Shown one piece after another: positions 6,699 through 6,862 of a stretch of DNA of 6,862 bases. The stretch is taken from NCBI GenBank assembly GCA_027297025.1, contig JAPUIM010000383.1, forward strand, positions 1-6,862. Direction: 5' to 3'. Within the stretch, counting starts at the first letter, position 1. Each line of letters starts with the position of its first letter. The notes beneath the pieces were generated by a model that was not told where the DNA came from, did no database searches, and worked only from the letters and a program-made list of their open reading frames with translations. The position numbers and the translations under genes were made by a program. The stretch comes from Bacteroidota bacterium. GTDB taxonomy: Bacteria; Bacteroidota; Bacteroidia; Cytophagales; Cyclobacteriaceae.

Positions 6699-6862
6699 AT
6701 GATTCCCGAAATCCGTGCGCGATACAACCGAGAATTTACCCAGGAAAAATACCGGGCCTTCCTGGATGAGATAACCGCAGCCCATAATTATCGCCCGGGT
6801 TTCAGAATAGCCGAGACCCCGGTATTTATCCCCAATTATCTGAGGTTGAAAATCAGGGAGGC
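6699..6862 (+). CDS. Unrecognised protein, N-terminal 54 residues only
   Basis: A reading frame that opens with ATG 17 bp after the amidotransferase stop and runs without a stop to the window edge. Its position as the fourth gene of the operon supports it as real. The visible start is MIPEIRARYNREFTQEKY, followed by a probably helical charged segment and then FRIAETPVFIPNYLRLKI. There is no signal peptide or membrane segment. I do not recognise the family. By hand count this segment is about 49% G+C (81 of 164 bases), against about 42% in a 120-bp sample of pgi, but the stretch is too short to argue for transfer. A product of several hundred residues is possible but cannot be seen. Confidence 0.7.
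   Translation, partial: MIPEIRARYNREFTQEKYRAFLDEITAAHNYRPGFRIAETPVFIPNYLRLKIRE

Larger units (their letters stand above)
4162..6862 (+). other. Putative operon: hydrolase, ATP-grasp, amidotransferase, unknown
   Basis: Four same-strand genes with gaps of 20, 10 and 17 bp and no internal hairpin or promoter-like box between them. The upstream boundary is the divergent promoter region; the downstream end lies outside the window. The combination of an acyl hydrolase, an ATP-dependent ligase fold and a Cys-His-Glu amidohydrolase fold suggests synthesis or modification of an amide-containing small molecule or peptide. That role is inferred from families and order, not from any known substrate. Confidence 0.72.

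Overview
This window looks chromosomal and comes from a member of the Bacteroidota. The evidence is moderate AT-richness, sparse Shine-Dalgarno sequences, TAnnTTTG-type -7 promoter boxes in the one large intergenic region, and protein families (DUF1223 protein, esterase D-like proteins, a D-amino acid oxidase-like flavoprotein) that fit that phylum. The genus cannot be fixed from the sequence. There are no RNA genes, insertion sequences, CRISPR repeats or phage genes.

Layout: (1) 1-1309, the 3' four-fifths of glucose-6-phosphate isomerase (pgi), + strand, cut by the window edge. (2) 1355-2305, a D-amino acid oxidase-like FAD oxidoreductase, + strand. (3) Convergent to it with only 14 bp between, a minus-strand pair: an esterase D-like hydrolase (4042-3170) followed by a secreted DUF1223 thioredoxin-fold protein (3108-2320). 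(4) A 119-bp divergent intergenic region (4043-4161) with promoter-like boxes in both directions and a TGACA-G-TGTCA dyad. (5) A tight + strand operon from 4162 to beyond the window end: a second esterase-like hydrolase (TTG start), an ATP-grasp protein, a class I glutamine amidotransferase-like protein, and the start of an unrecognised protein. Gaps within it are 20, 10 and 17 bp.

The left part is ordinary metabolism. The right-hand operon is the most interesting element: a hydrolase, an ATP-dependent carboxylate ligase fold, a Cys-His-Glu amidotransferase fold and a fourth unknown protein. It resembles a small amide- or peptide-forming pathway. The ATP-grasp enzyme would activate a carboxylate; the amidotransferase would supply ammonia or hydrolyse a gamma-glutamyl product; the esterase would release or trim a product. 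This role is inferred from fold combination and gene order. Substrates are unknown, and I do not recognise the set as a named pathway.
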